The notes under the pieces were generated by a model. It saw only the letters and a list, made by a program, of their open reading frames with translations. It did no database searches and was not told the DNA's origin. Of a stretch of 64,000 nt of DNA, positions 46,722 to 57,442 are shown in pieces (within the stretch, counting starts at the first letter, position 1; every line of letters starts with the position of its first letter). This stretch comes from Aspidiotus rigidus (lineage: Eukaryota > Arthropoda > Insecta > Hemiptera > Diaspididae): the NCBI GenBank assembly GCA_035079385.1, contig JAVHKY010000037.1:2108001-2172000 (forward strand), in the 5' to 3' direction. Both the position numbers and the translations under genes were made by a program.

Positions 46722-49630
46722 AGGGTGGACCAGAAGAGGTTACCAGTTAAATGGGAGTTTGCGGTAAATCTGTCATAGCGCGAAAACGCAAAACGTTAGA
46801 CGTATACTTTGAGCGTACGAATTTTGTATCTCAATTTTATCTTCAATTTGAGCCATATCCGAAGTTTCTACGACCTTTCTGAGCCGAGTTATGGACCAAA
46901 ATGTGCCGAAATTTTACAGCAGGGGTTTCCAAAGTTGTGAATTATCAAAAAACAATTTTCCTGATTGAAAGAATCGCGTAACCTTCAAAGTGTTCCCCGG
47001 TCCTGGAGTAAAATTAAGCGCTGAATCCGAATACGATCGTTAGAAGATTCTGCGAAGCACCAAAGTGGGTTAATGGGCCCAAAAAGGGTCAACATTTCCC
47101 CGAAAAGATAAAACCGTCTAATCTTTGAAGTTTTTCTCAATTCTGAGATAAAATTTAAGGCTGAATCTGACTAACATTGTTAAGAAATTCTGGGAAGCAC
47201 CAAAATGCGTTTATGGGCCCAAAAAGGGTCAAAATATCCCCAAAATTATAAAATCACCCAACCAACAAAGTTTTTCTCGATTCTGAGATAAAATTTAGCG
47301 CCAAATCTGAATAAAATTGTTGAAAAATTCTGCGAAGCACCAAAATAGGTTTATGGGCCCAAAAAGGGTTAACATTTCTCCAAAACGAAAAAAATCGCCT
47401 AACCTTCAAAGTTTTTTTGATTCTAGGGTAATATTGTGTGCCGAGTTGAAAAAAAACTGTTGAATGCGAAGGACCAAAGTGTGTGAATCTGCCCAAAAAC
47501 AACCACAATTTTACCAATTTGGAAAACCGCTTAGTCTTTCAAATTTCATTTGGTTCTGAAAGAAATCGAGCTTCGCGAGAACAAAGATTGCTCGCGGTGA
47601 TCGACTGAGGCCCTGCGTGTGATCGAAGCTGGTTAATGTGAAAACTCACATTGTTTCATCAGGCGATGGAGAGCATGGTACTAAAATCCTCGTCTTACAT
47701 TGGGAACTCGCAGTGATTAATTGGCCATAGTGCCTCTAGCAATGAATGCGGGTAAGAGTGTAATCATTTTCTTGTAGCGCCAGCCGAGAGAGTGACGTTT
47801 CAGGAAAGCTTGTCTTCCGTTGTCAGCTCGCGGTGAGAGATTGGATAGGGACGGGGCCTCAGTCGCTCCTTTACCGCGAGCAATTAATGGAAAACAAAGT
47901 CGCAAGTATCATTCTTTCCTTTGCCCAAAACAACACGAGTTTTTGCGGAAGCACCCGTCTTGATCATACACGGGGCCTCAGTTGATCTTTTACCGCGAGC
48001 ATAAAACGAAGTCGCCGGTATCATTCTCTCCTTGGCAAGAAACAACGGGAGTTTTTGCGGGAGCACCCGCCTCGATCATGCACGGGGTCTCAGACAATCC
48101 ATGTTGAACCCAGAATCATTTGCCTGTCTTTATCAAACACGGGGTCTTGATCGTTCTCTTACCGCGAGCTCATGACGAAAGTCGAGCTTAACGTTATCAT
48201 TACCTCCTCCGGCTGAAACCCCAAGAAATTCCGGGCGTTCGTCTACCTCAATCAAAGACTGAGCTGTAGCTGATCGCTCATCACGAGCAAGACCGAATTT
48301 ATGGTATCCTCCCATTGCCTGAATCAAGGAGTTTTTGCACTTTGGCCCGCTTTGTTCATAGGTGGGGCGCGGGCGTCAGTTGATCTCTCGTCGCAAGAAC
48401 GCAACAGAAGACCAACTTTGCGTTCTTTGACTGAAACAACGAGAGTTTTCGCATTTTTTCCCACTTTGATCATATGCAGAGCCCTAGTCGATCTCTCACT
48501 GCGAACCTTCAACGGAAGATGAATTCGTCGTCTCCCTCCAATCCTCGAATGAGGGGAATTTCCGCAATTTCCTCTTTCGGATCTGTCACCCGACGCTAGC
48601 CAATCTCTCACTCCGCGAGCACTCAACGGCAGACGAACTTGTCGATATTCCTTCCATCCCCTGAATCAACAATTTTACTGCAGAATGAGAAAAATTTCTT
48701 ATTTATTATTTTGGAGATCATCTAGGGCCATTTCAGTATTTTTCTCGGACTCGGCGTTAAATTTTACCTCAGAATTGAAAATAACTTCTGAAGATTACGC
48801 AGTTTTTCATCTTTGAGGGATTTTGATTCTCTTTGAGCCCATCAACCTATTTTGGTGCTCCGAAGTATTTTCGAAGCATTTTTCTCGAAGTCAGCGTAAA
48901 AGTCCACTTGAAAATCGAATTGAAATTTGAAAGTCTGGACGATTTTCCAATTTGGGAAAATTTTGGCTTTTTTGGGCCCATTAACCCCGTTTTTGGTGTT
49001 TCAAGGAACTGTTTTAAGCATTTTTATCGGACTCAGCGCGAAATTCCACTTGAAAATCGAATTAAAATTTGAAAGTTTGAACAATTTTCCAATTTGGAGG
49101 AATTTTGACCTTTTTTGGGCCCATTAACCCCTTTTTGGTGTTTCAAGGAACTGTTTTAAGCATTTTTTTCGGACTCGGCGCGAAATTCCCTTTTGAAAAT
49201 CGAATTAAAATTTGAAAGTTTGAACAATTTTCCAATTTGGGGGAATTTCGACCTTTTTTGGGCCCATTAACCCATTTTGGTGCTTCTTACGATTTCGTTA
49301 CTATTTTTCTCGTTTTCCCCGTCCAAATTCACTGCAGAAACAATAATTTGATTGTTAAAATTTTCGAAATTCAGCTCAATACTGTAAATTAATTAATTTT
49401 CAAGCCCTATTTTGGGAACCTTGGCGATTTGGTGAATTTTCGGCACATTTTGATCCATAACTCGGCTCAGAAAAGTCGTAGAAACTTCAAATATGGCTCA
49501 AATTAAAGATAAAATTGAGATACAAATTTCGTAGATTCGAAGTATACACCTAACGTTTCGCGTTTTTACGCTAGAACATATTTAGCGCAAACTCCCATTT
49601 AACTCGTAACATCTTTCTGGTCCATCCTGT
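46722..49630. mobile_element. TA-flanked foldback element, copy 1 (2.9 kb, satellite-filled)
   Basis: The ends are AGGGTGGACCAGAAGAGGTT and, inverted, CAGGATGGACCAGAAAGATG, with TA on both sides. Inverted arms continue about 240 bp (GGAGTTTGCG, AACGTTAGACGTATACTT, ATCTCAATTTTATCTTCAAT, GAGCCGAGTTATGGACCAAA). Next to each arm are roughly four 120-150-bp units (GGGCCCAAAAAGGGTCAA, GATTCTGAGATAAAATTTA), inverted on the right, and a separate satellite fills the middle. No transposase frame was found. The element is inserted within minisatellite sequence. Confidence 0.85.
47580..48650. repeat. satellite of about 110-120 bp inside foldback copy 1
   Basis: The marker ACCGCGAG or variants occurs near 47873, 47992, 48160, 48279, 48390, 48498 and 48612. 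Units share GATCATACACGGGGCCTCAG, TTGATCTCTTACCGCGAG and AACAACGAGAGTTTTTGCG. It is GC-richer than the flanks. Minus and plus frames here (47717-48626) follow the repeat and are not genes. Confidence 0.8.
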
Positions 49631-49971
49631 ATAGCTTGGAGGTCAAAATATTTCAGGTCCCTTCCTGTCATATATAGCTCTAGAGTCAAGAAAAATGAGA
49701 CTTCTGAACTATACTAGGCTTATAGTAGGTCTAGGCCTGCTTTATACTAGCTCTATCCTATATCTAAGTCCTCCTCGTGTCAAATATAGCTTGGAGGTCG
49801 AAATTTTTTCAAGTCCTTTTCCTCTCATATGTCCGCCGTGTGCCGCCTGGCGAAGAACTTGGAAAAATATGACTTCTGTTATGTAGCTTGGAGGATAACA
49901 TTTTTTCAAGTCCCTCTTCTACCATAATATAGCGCGAGAGTCGAGAAAAATTTAGACTCTCGAACTATATT
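49631..49971. repeat. dispersed minisatellite, diverged
   Basis: Units with TATAGCTTGGAGGTC and TTTCAAGTCC occur around a segment TAGGCTTATAGTAGGTCTAG and a GTCCGCCGTGTGCCGCCTGG block like the end segment at 41935 and 62150. It ends at TTTAGACTCTCGAACTATAT, beside the inverted gene fragment. Confidence 0.7.
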
Positions 49972-50289
49972 GGTTGCGATAATATGAAGGTACTTAACGT
50001 ACTTTTGAACTTGGTTCATTACAACATGGTTCTTTTAAATCTCCCATCCTTTTAGGTACATCAGTGTACATACATGGACAGTTTTCGTCAAAACAAGCGG
50101 TGAATCTATTCTACAATTTAGGATTTAGCGTCTCATATGACGAGACTCGCACGTTCGAATTATCCGCAATTTGCAATTCTAGTGATCGTATTTTAGACAA
50201 AACGTATTTGACAACGCCGATTTCAATTCTCCATTTTTAGATGGGCTTACGATGCACGTTATGGGGAGCATTCGAATTGTTACACGAAC
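49972..50289 (+). pseudogene. left copy of an inverted, duplicated gene fragment
   Basis: This is an inverted copy of 53969-54294, about 93% alike by eye. In the plus-strand frame it carries VFDNADFNSP followed by MHVMGSIRIVT-like sequence, as in the right copy. It stops abruptly at 50289, where the right copy continues. Both copies appear to share a frame problem just before FDNADF, which suggests it predates the duplication. Confidence 0.6.
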
Positions 50290-52069
50290 ATTTGAGATCT
50301 TATTTTTCAATTTTGGGGCTCAGGGGTTGCCCCAAATAACTTTTTTGTAAGAGGTAAAAATGTATAGAAGTGTTCAAGGAACAACTTTTGTATGAATTTT
50401 TTGATCAAACCCATAGGAGAGAAGATACACATAATTCTAAGAATGGGGCTCGGATCCTTTGAGTTTGAGGGGTTAGTAAAAATGGTACCTAAGCTCAATT
50501 TATTCTTTTTCAACATGCCAGTCGCGCAGAAGCTGTTTTTAGCTGGAATTCAACTACACTATAAGGCTAAACGTTACGTTTGCTCTGTAGAGCTCGATCT
50601 AGTTTCCTTTTCCCGGATAGAAATTAAAAGTTTTTTTCTTTCCGTCTCATGATAACGTCGAGATTCGAGCTTGTAACTTGTCCGATTCCTTTTCAACTTG
50701 AAATTTTTCCGTTCTTGTTCTGTAGAAGTTTCGAGCTTGGAATTCTTCAAGTCTTTCCTCTACTGAAATTCAGAGATTTACAAGATTTTCCAATTCGATC
50801 ATTGCAGTATAAGATCGAGAGTGACGATTATATTTTTGAGACGAAAATATTATTTAGAAAACTGTACGAATTTGTGATGAGCACATCATATTAGGCACTG
50901 CGTGCCAGGATAGAGCACGTCTCGTTTCAATCGAATCATGATCAAGGTTATAAGCGCAAGAATACAGAATCACGAATAATTTATTATCGTCGAATCTACG
51001 AAAATAAATAAAAGAAAGAAGGAAAAAATTATTGTACGCCTTTAGTTGAATACGGCCAGCCTTGACATCCCGTATACACGAATATAATATAGTCGTTCAC
51101 TGCTGGCGTCGTATATACAATTGATTTCAAGGGAGAAATGATAGACAATTTTAATGTCTCACAAGGCAGGGGTGTTTTCAAATTATTATGCATATTTATG
51201 CACTCGATTTAATCTCTAATCAGACGTTAATTCGCCGCACTCGTTTCGATGCTATTTGAATAATAATTTTCAAAAATGTTATTCTGATGTTCATCTATGT
51301 ACGAAGATACGATGAGAAAAACGTATTTATATTGGAAAAAATCTCAATAGGGAAGAAGGAAAACAACGAGACACAAATCTTTCAAATCTATTCTCCTTTC
51401 TGGACCTTTCCATGAGAATTTTGAGCTTATTTTATTAATGTTGACATTGATACTTATTTAAATTGACGTACCCGCCGAATAATTTCCGAAAGATGAAATT
51501 TCAACGAGCAAAAACTTTTCCTATCCCACGTTTTCTTTGCGTACATCTATGTTTATTATTGAAACTTCTGACAAAGACCAGCTCTATATTATTTGAATAA
51601 AGAATTGAGTTCCGCGGCTCGAAATGAACAGCATTCGAAACGCTCCTCCCACCTCTTTTCATGCAACTCCGTTTCCTGAGCAGTTTGCATTCTGTTGTCT
51701 ATTGCAATTTTGAAAGATCCGTACCCCTTTGTCTTTTTTAATTACGTATAACAATACGGAACGAGTGACTTTAATACAGAATTCTGTGAAAGTGATATTG
51801 TCAAATGTATTTTATCGATGTTGTTTTCAAATGTGTCGACGCTCAGTGAAAGGAAATTGGAAAAATTTAAGACATCAACTTCCACTATCAAGCTAAGTAC
51901 ACAGGTCTAAATTGATCCGAGGGGAATTAAAAAAATCTTGACTTTATACTTCTTAGCTTATATGTATGATAGGAGGGAAACTTGAATAATAAATTTCGAC
52001 AACTGAGCTCTACACACTAGGTGATAGAGAGTGATAAACGCGAAAGGACGAATACTCCGAAGGGAGAGT
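50290..52069. other. intergenic between the inverted fragments
   Basis: Mostly unrecognised AT-rich DNA. The plus frames at 50392-50894 resemble nothing known to me. 51850-52015 contains diverged minisatellite words (GGAAAAATTTAAGACATCAA, GATAGGAGGGAAACTT). Confidence 0.45.
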
Positions 52070-52179
52070 AAACTATGCGAACCACAGAAAAATATATTAA
52101 CGACGAGCGCTTGCGATTAATAAACCATCTTCAAGCCTGAAATGAAAGCAACTGACGAACGGAAGAGAAGAACAAGTTA

Positions 52180-52877
52180 TTAAGATTGGCCAAACGAGAA
52201 ATCGCGGTGTGAATCATAAACCAGTTCAATCAGGCCATCTTCCGGAATGTACGAGTTGAGTACAGTGATACCATCGGTGTTGAGATGACGCATTATCTCT
52301 ATATGCTCGAGGGCGATGCGCTTACGGTAGGAATTCTCCTTATGGAGGAGCTTTTCGGATCCCTCATGGAAGCTGTGGCCACTGTTTATTAAACGATCAG
52401 CAGAAGCTGACTCCCCCAAGTGTCCCTTCTTCCAAGACTTCAGGTGCTCAGCTACTCTAATTGTCATTTGGTGGCTGGTCTCACCAATATAAAAGCCTCC
52501 ACAATCCCTACATTCCAACTTATAAACACCACTCCTCTCATCAACGGGTATGGGGTCCTTCAGCCTAACAAACAACCTCTTGACTGTGGTAGGGTTGTAA
52601 AACGCGGGTCTGACGCGAAACGGTTGGAGGGAGAACTTCTCCAGGAAAGGGAGACTGATCTAACGCATACGACGATCACGGGTCTCGTGTCTCGGGGGAG
52701 GGAGGTGGTGGAATCTAGAATGTTCCTTGTAACTTTCCTCTGAACCATCACGTCAACATCGACATTGACCCCATTCACTCTGGCCAGGTGTTTTATTGTG
52801 AGTAATTCTTTCTTGAAATCAGACTGACTCAAAGGAATAAGAGTCAGTCTGTAAACTAGGCTATTAGAAGCAGCCAT
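52180..52877 (-). pseudogene. Penelope-like element, RT C-terminus and GIY-YIG endonuclease
   Basis: The first frame (52877-52620) reads SNSLVYRLTLIPLSQSDFKK and VNVDVDVMVQRKVTRNI, ending at RSVSL. A frameshift near 52640 moves it to PFLEKFSLQPFRVRPAFYNP. The endonuclease follows: GVYKLECRDCGGFYIGETSH (GVY...FYIG core with the CxxC insert typical of Penelope), IRVAEHLKSW (Arg, His), HKENSYRKRIALEHIEIMRH (catalytic Glu) and ITVLN. It is intact in motif content but separated from the RT by the frameshift. Confidence 0.88.
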
Positions 52878-52879
52878 CT

Positions 52880-53740
52880 TGTGAGAACGAACCTCCGTGG
52901 ACTAAAACATCGATCGTAGTATCTTTCCTTAGTGACGAAACAGCCCTGCTTGAGAAAAGCTTGAAATTCAGTCTACCTCTCTTCAAGAAGGATGAAACTT
53001 TGGCAAATGTTGTTGCGGATCTTGCTGTTAAAATTGGTCCTGGTTTTAATACACAGAAGGTCTGCGCCGAATTAGTCCGCAATAACCCTCTCCCTTGCAT
53101 GAGTTCATCGTCACTAAGGCTGACAAAGGAAATGCTGTTGTGGTGATGGAGAAATTCGCCTATTCTTCCAAGGTCCACGAAGTCCTCCAGCAGTGTGGTG
53201 CTAAAGAGAGTGAGGATTTCAGTTAGGAGTGTCATTAACAGGAGTGAGGCTATTATCAAAACCCCTGCTATGAAAAAAGCCCTCCTTGTTCCTAACCCCA
53301 CACCCCCTCCTCTACAGGCTGCCTAAAGTGCATAAGAACAATACGCCGATGCGACCCGTTGTTTCTTTCATCTCCTCCCCCACCTACCACCTTGCCAAAT
53401 TCCTGAACCGTTGGCTCAAAAATCGCATTGACTTTGAATCTCCTCATTCGGTCTGGAATTCGGCCCCTCTTAACTGACGTCCTGAAGGGTGTAAGTCTTG
53501 CTCGTTTGATGTTGTTGGTTTGTTCCCGAACCTTCTTAAGACTGCTACTATCCAGCGTATGGGTGAGTTACTCGTCAAAGCCAACAATTCTCACAATGAG
53601 CTTCATGAATTCTTCGATCTCCTGAATATTTGCTGGTCCCCCAACTATAGTAAATTTCAATGAATGGAAGAAAAAGTACTTCAGATTTCTGTTGTGGGTG
53701 ATATTTTCCATAAATCCGTGCCATCCTCCCATTTTTATGT
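52880..53740 (+). pseudogene. Penelope-like element, N-terminal RT segment (inverted part, broken)
   Basis: Fragments in shifting frames read [81 protein letters not shown] and FDVVGLFPN (RT motif A region), then NELHEFFDLLNICWSP. Multiple stops and frameshifts are present. It ends before the region that would hold the YxDD motif. Confidence 0.85.
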
Positions 53741-54294
53741 TGTTAACTTTTTCAAATAATCAGGTAACATCATATAAGGATAACATTTCTCCTATTGGGT
53801 GAGTGTAATTAATCAAGTGATCTATATTGCGCAATAATGAGTCCTTCAAACTCGAATTAAGGACAGGATTTGCCGTCTGAAGAGGAATCACAGATAAGGT
53901 AGAAATTTGACTAGCTTTAGGAATTTCTTTCAATCGGCTCAATGGTGGTGACTCGAGTACGCACTCCATTCGTGTAACAATTCGAATGCTCCCCATAACG
54001 TGCATCGTATTATGCCCATCTAAAAGTGGTGAATTGAAATCGGCGTTGTCAAATACGTTTTGTCTAAAATACGATCACTAGAATTGCAAATTGCGGATAA
54101 TTCGAACGTGCCAGTCTCGTCATATGAGACGCTAAATCCTAAATTGTAGAACAGATTCACCTCTTGTCTTGACGAAAACTGTCCATGTACGAGTATGTAC
54201 ACTGACGTACCTAAAAGGATGGGAGATTTAAAAGAACCATGTTGTAATGAACTAAGTTCAAAAGTACGTCAAGTACATTCATATTATCGCAACC
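53741..54294 (-). pseudogene. right copy of the duplicated gene fragment (uncharacterised family)
   Basis: The minus-strand reading carries FSVSYDETGTFELSAICNSS, then after a frame change NVFDNADFNSPLLDGHNTMH, VMGSIRIVTRMECVLESPPL and on to a stop at 53760. FDNADFN...DG..T.H.MG is reminiscent of an uncharacterised family often seen in repetitive loci of arthropods and cnidarians. That resemblance is from memory and its function is unknown to me. An intron with a TTTTAG acceptor before DGHNTMH is another way to explain the frame change. Confidence 0.5.
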
Positions 54295-54349
54295 GTGTGA
54301 GTGATGGCCTTATTCGATGGTACGTTTTATGGAGAATCTTTTTGTACTC

Positions 54350-54970
54350 AGATATTTTTTTAAATTGGAGTTCGATTATTTGAGATATTTGAAAAAATCC
54401 ATATTTTTTTGTACTTTGAAACAAAATACAGATACTCAATTTTCAATAAAATTTCGCAGAGAACATTTTTTTTTCTTCAATTTTTTTCTAATTGGAGCTC
54501 AACCTTCCGAGGTATTTGAAAAAGCTTAATTCGATTCCAAAAGCTCCGAACTTTTTACCAACTTTTATAGAAAGTTGAGGCAGTCCATTCTATAGCAAAT
54601 TTCACGAGGAACACTTTTTGTTGGAAACTTTTTTCAATTGGAGCTTGATTTTTCGAGATATTTTCAAAAAACAGATATTCATTCAAAAGCTTCCAACTTT
54701 GTACGAACTTTTTGAGCTTATAATTGAACTTACAACGAAGTTCGAGTACACTAAAATGTAGCAAATTTAACGAGGAACATTTTTTGTCCGGGGACTTTTT
54801 TTCATTGAGCCCAAATGTTTCAAGATATTTGCAAAAAACCGATTTTGGGGGGCTAAAACGTACCCCAAAAAATTTAGCACAAGGTAAGGGAGGTGGAAAC
54901 TTTGATATGTTTTTCGGGGTACCAAACTTGACCATTTAAAATAATTTCCCCTTGTGTACCCCAAAATGTT
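54350..54970. repeat. tandem repeat of about 150-170 bp, three to four diverged units
   Basis: Blocks AATTTCGCAGAGAACATTTT (about 54450), AATTTCACGAGGAACACTTT (about 54597) and AATTTAACGAGGAACATTTT (about 54765) are each followed by AATTGGAGCTCAACCTTC-like and GAGATATTTGAAAAA-like words. Frames on both strands here follow the repeat. Confidence 0.75.
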
Positions 54971-55176
54971 TACAACGATATCTTTATCGCCTGCACTAAC
55001 TTTTCACTTTGAATTCTAATCTTTCCGTCCTGACGTCAGTTGGAAAAAAAAAAAAAATCCTCTTTTTTCACAAATTTTATTCAATTTTTTACAATTTGAT
55101 TTTCACTTCAATGGATTGGTATGGGGTGGAGGTGGTACTTCGTCTCCCGGATCGCTTTTTGGGCGACATATATATA

Positions 55177-55706
55177 CCGGGTGGACCAGAAAGGTGTGGG
55201 AGTTTGCACTAAATCCACTCTAGCCCCAACACGCGAAACGTTAGATGTATACTTTGAAACTACAAAATTTGTATCTCAATTTTATCTTCAATTTGCGCCC
55301 CTAATCAACTTTTTACGATATCTTTGAGCCGAGTTACGGACCAAAATGTGCCGAAAATTGACCTATTTGCCAAAATTATCAAAAATTAAAAATTGTTCAA
55401 ACTTAAAGTGAATTTAACGCCAATTCCGAAAGAAATACCTGAATAATCCTATGAAGCTTGAAAAAGGGGAAATTTTCAATTTCTTATTTTAGAAATCTTG
55501 GCATATTGGTCAATTTTGGGCACATTTTAGTCCATAACACGGCTCAAAAAAGTTGTAGAAAGTTCAATAGGGACGCAAATTGAAGATAAAATTGAGATTA
55601 AAATTTTGTAGATTTGAAGTACACATCTAACGTTTCGCGTTTTGGGGCTGAAATGAATGTAGGGCAAACTCTCATTTAACTGGTAACATCTTTCTGGTCC
55701 ACCCGG
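55177..55706. mobile_element. TA-flanked foldback element, copy 2 (0.53 kb)
   Basis: The ends are CCGGGTGGACCAGAAAGGTG and, inverted, CCGGGTGGACCAGAAAGATG, flanked by TATA on both sides. The arms share AACGTTAGATGTATACTT, ATCTCAATTTTATCTTCAAT and GAGCCGAGTTACGGACCAAA with copies 1 and 3. This is the shortest copy, with almost no spacer. Confidence 0.88.
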
Positions 55707-56103
55707 TATATAATTCTTTTATTAATCAGAAATATTGTTACATGTAAGCGGATCGGGACTTGACTGCGTCGGTATTGCGGTTCTACTGATATAAATCCCT
55801 CAACCGCTGTACTTCTCGCCAGCTCAAAGGCCAACCACAATGTTGCCCTCACAAATCTCATGCAGCTGCGGAGAACACTAGCAGAGCGGCATCGTGTCTT
55901 CCCCATTCTGCTATATAGGTATAATGTGACCCATTCATCTTATGGGGACTCAAATCTGCACTATATTCACAGAAATCTTAGGCTTCCACGCCTCCCAAAA
56001 CCATGGTAGCAATCTGAAAAACCGACCCGAGGTGCCCCAACCAGAATCACTTTACTGACGTAATGCAGCCAAAGATCGTGTTTGTTTAGAGAGCTCAAGA
56101 GCA
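55707..56103. other. intergenic, unrecognised
   Basis: The minus-strand frames 55676-55906 and 55967-56182 show no domain. The section is somewhat GC-richer than its neighbours and might be an old element fragment. Confidence 0.4.
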
Positions 56104-56344
56104 GGTAAAATGGACATCCATTTTGTTTATAACTTACTTTTTGGCTGATGGCTTCTCTACTGACTTTATTTTTGGAAAGCAAACACTCGACGGTGCTCGC
56201 TTAGTGGCTCGTCGTCAATTAGGATGGAAAAATCATACGGAGCCGCTAACCGCGCCGTCGAGTTTTTGTTTCCTACAAATACAGCTAATAGAGAAGCCGT
56301 CAGCTAAAAAGAAGGTTACAAACAAAATGGTTGTCCATTTTACC
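56104..56344. mobile_element. MITE-like foldback element
   Basis: The ends are GGTAAAATGGACATCCATTT and, inverted, GGTAAAATGGACAACCATTT. Inner pairs are GGCTGATGGCTTCTCT with AGAGAAGCCGTCAGC and CACTCGACGG with CCGTCGAG. The frame at 56123-56410 crosses it and is not a gene. Confidence 0.85.
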
Positions 56345-57114
56345 CGCTCGTTTGTTTTGACCTATTTTAACTTTAGAGACTGTGTTAAATATCTTCAAAC
56401 TATTTTTTAAGGACCTATTTTATCTCATGAGAATTTTTTTTCTTTAAATACAATTGAATACGACAGATTCTGAATTTTATTTGTATTATGTGGTTTTTAG
56501 TAAAATTTGATTTTTTCATCATTTGCGCAGCACCGTGTTTTTTTCTTATTGTCCTTCAAGTAAGCTGATCCTAGTCAATTGTGTTTTCACTTCTATTGAG
56601 GCAGTAAAATGAGTTCATTTCCAAAATAAAAGCATAATTTATTCTTCGATTGAATATATCATTTGCGCATTCAATATCAAACATTTCTAGTTTTCCATTT
56701 TTGTATTCAAATGTTGTGATAAACACAAATAGTATTTCTGGTAGCTTATGACATTTTATTTCTCCTTTCATTCCACAACTTTCACAATAATCAATTGGTA
56801 AGTTTCAAATTTTGTTGTAGTTTTCAAGTAACAAATCATCAATTTTTTAAAGATTTTCAACACTTTTGTTGAATGTAATAATATTGTCAAATGAACTTCT
56901 TCTTGAATTGTTTCACTAATTACACAAATTACAAAATTTAAGATTTTTAATTTGTGATAATTATACAGTTTTCCTTTATCACGTTTGATGAAATACCATC
57001 AACATCTATTAGTTTATCAATTACACGTTGTTCAGTGTCACTTGCATACTGCCCTCCTATATATTTTTTCAACGGAACTGAGGATAAACAATTAGAATCT
57101 GAATCCTTTTTGAA

Positions 57115-57338
57115 AAAAGGTGATTGTGGATCTACAAATATCCCCCCAAGCTGTTCAGATTGTCAGGACACCAAATTAACCGTTCACCACATTCTCCACG
57201 AATGCGTCAGATATAAACGAACTACAAACGTAAATTATATTGATATCGAAAATATTCGCGGATTAATCGATTTCATAGTAAGTAACGGTCTGTCCGATGA
57301 AATGTAAATCCCTCTGCAGCCGAGGCAATGGCCTACGT

Positions 57339-57390
<52 letters not shown>

Positions 57391-57442
57391 ACGATAAATG
57401 TCTCGTAAATTCCAAATAAAAAAAAAAAAAAAAAAAAAAAAT
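57115..57442 (+). mobile_element. 5'-truncated non-LTR retrotransposon tail
   Basis: The frame reads DCGSTNIPPSCSDCQDTKLT and VHHILHECVRYKR, a C-x2-C-x7-H-x4-C zinc motif of LINE C-termini, and stops at 57305-57307 (TAA). A 3' UTR with a (TA)n tract (57341-57387) and a 22-base A run (57419-57440) follow. It is a different element from the one at 31.7-35.5 kb. Confidence 0.75.
57341..57387. repeat. (TA)n microsatellite
   Basis: About 22 TA dinucleotides in the 3' UTR of the truncated LINE tail. Confidence 0.97.

Larger units (their letters stand above)
52070..53740 (-). mobile_element. Penelope-like retroelement with internally inverted 5' part
   Basis: The 3' half lies on the minus strand (52877 down to about 52070): the RT C-terminal region, the GIY-YIG endonuclease, then a 3' UTR. 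The 5' half of the same protein lies on the plus strand (about 52880 to 53740). The two coding parts diverge from 52880. The most 5' coding segment touches the point where the 3' segment begins, and the RT core with the catalytic aspartates is missing. This is the arrangement expected of a 5' inversion during target-primed reverse transcription. Confidence 0.88.

Noticed and set aside
52420..52743. 107-codon plus frame over the Penelope endonuclease
   Set aside because: Antisense shadow of the GIY-YIG coding strand.
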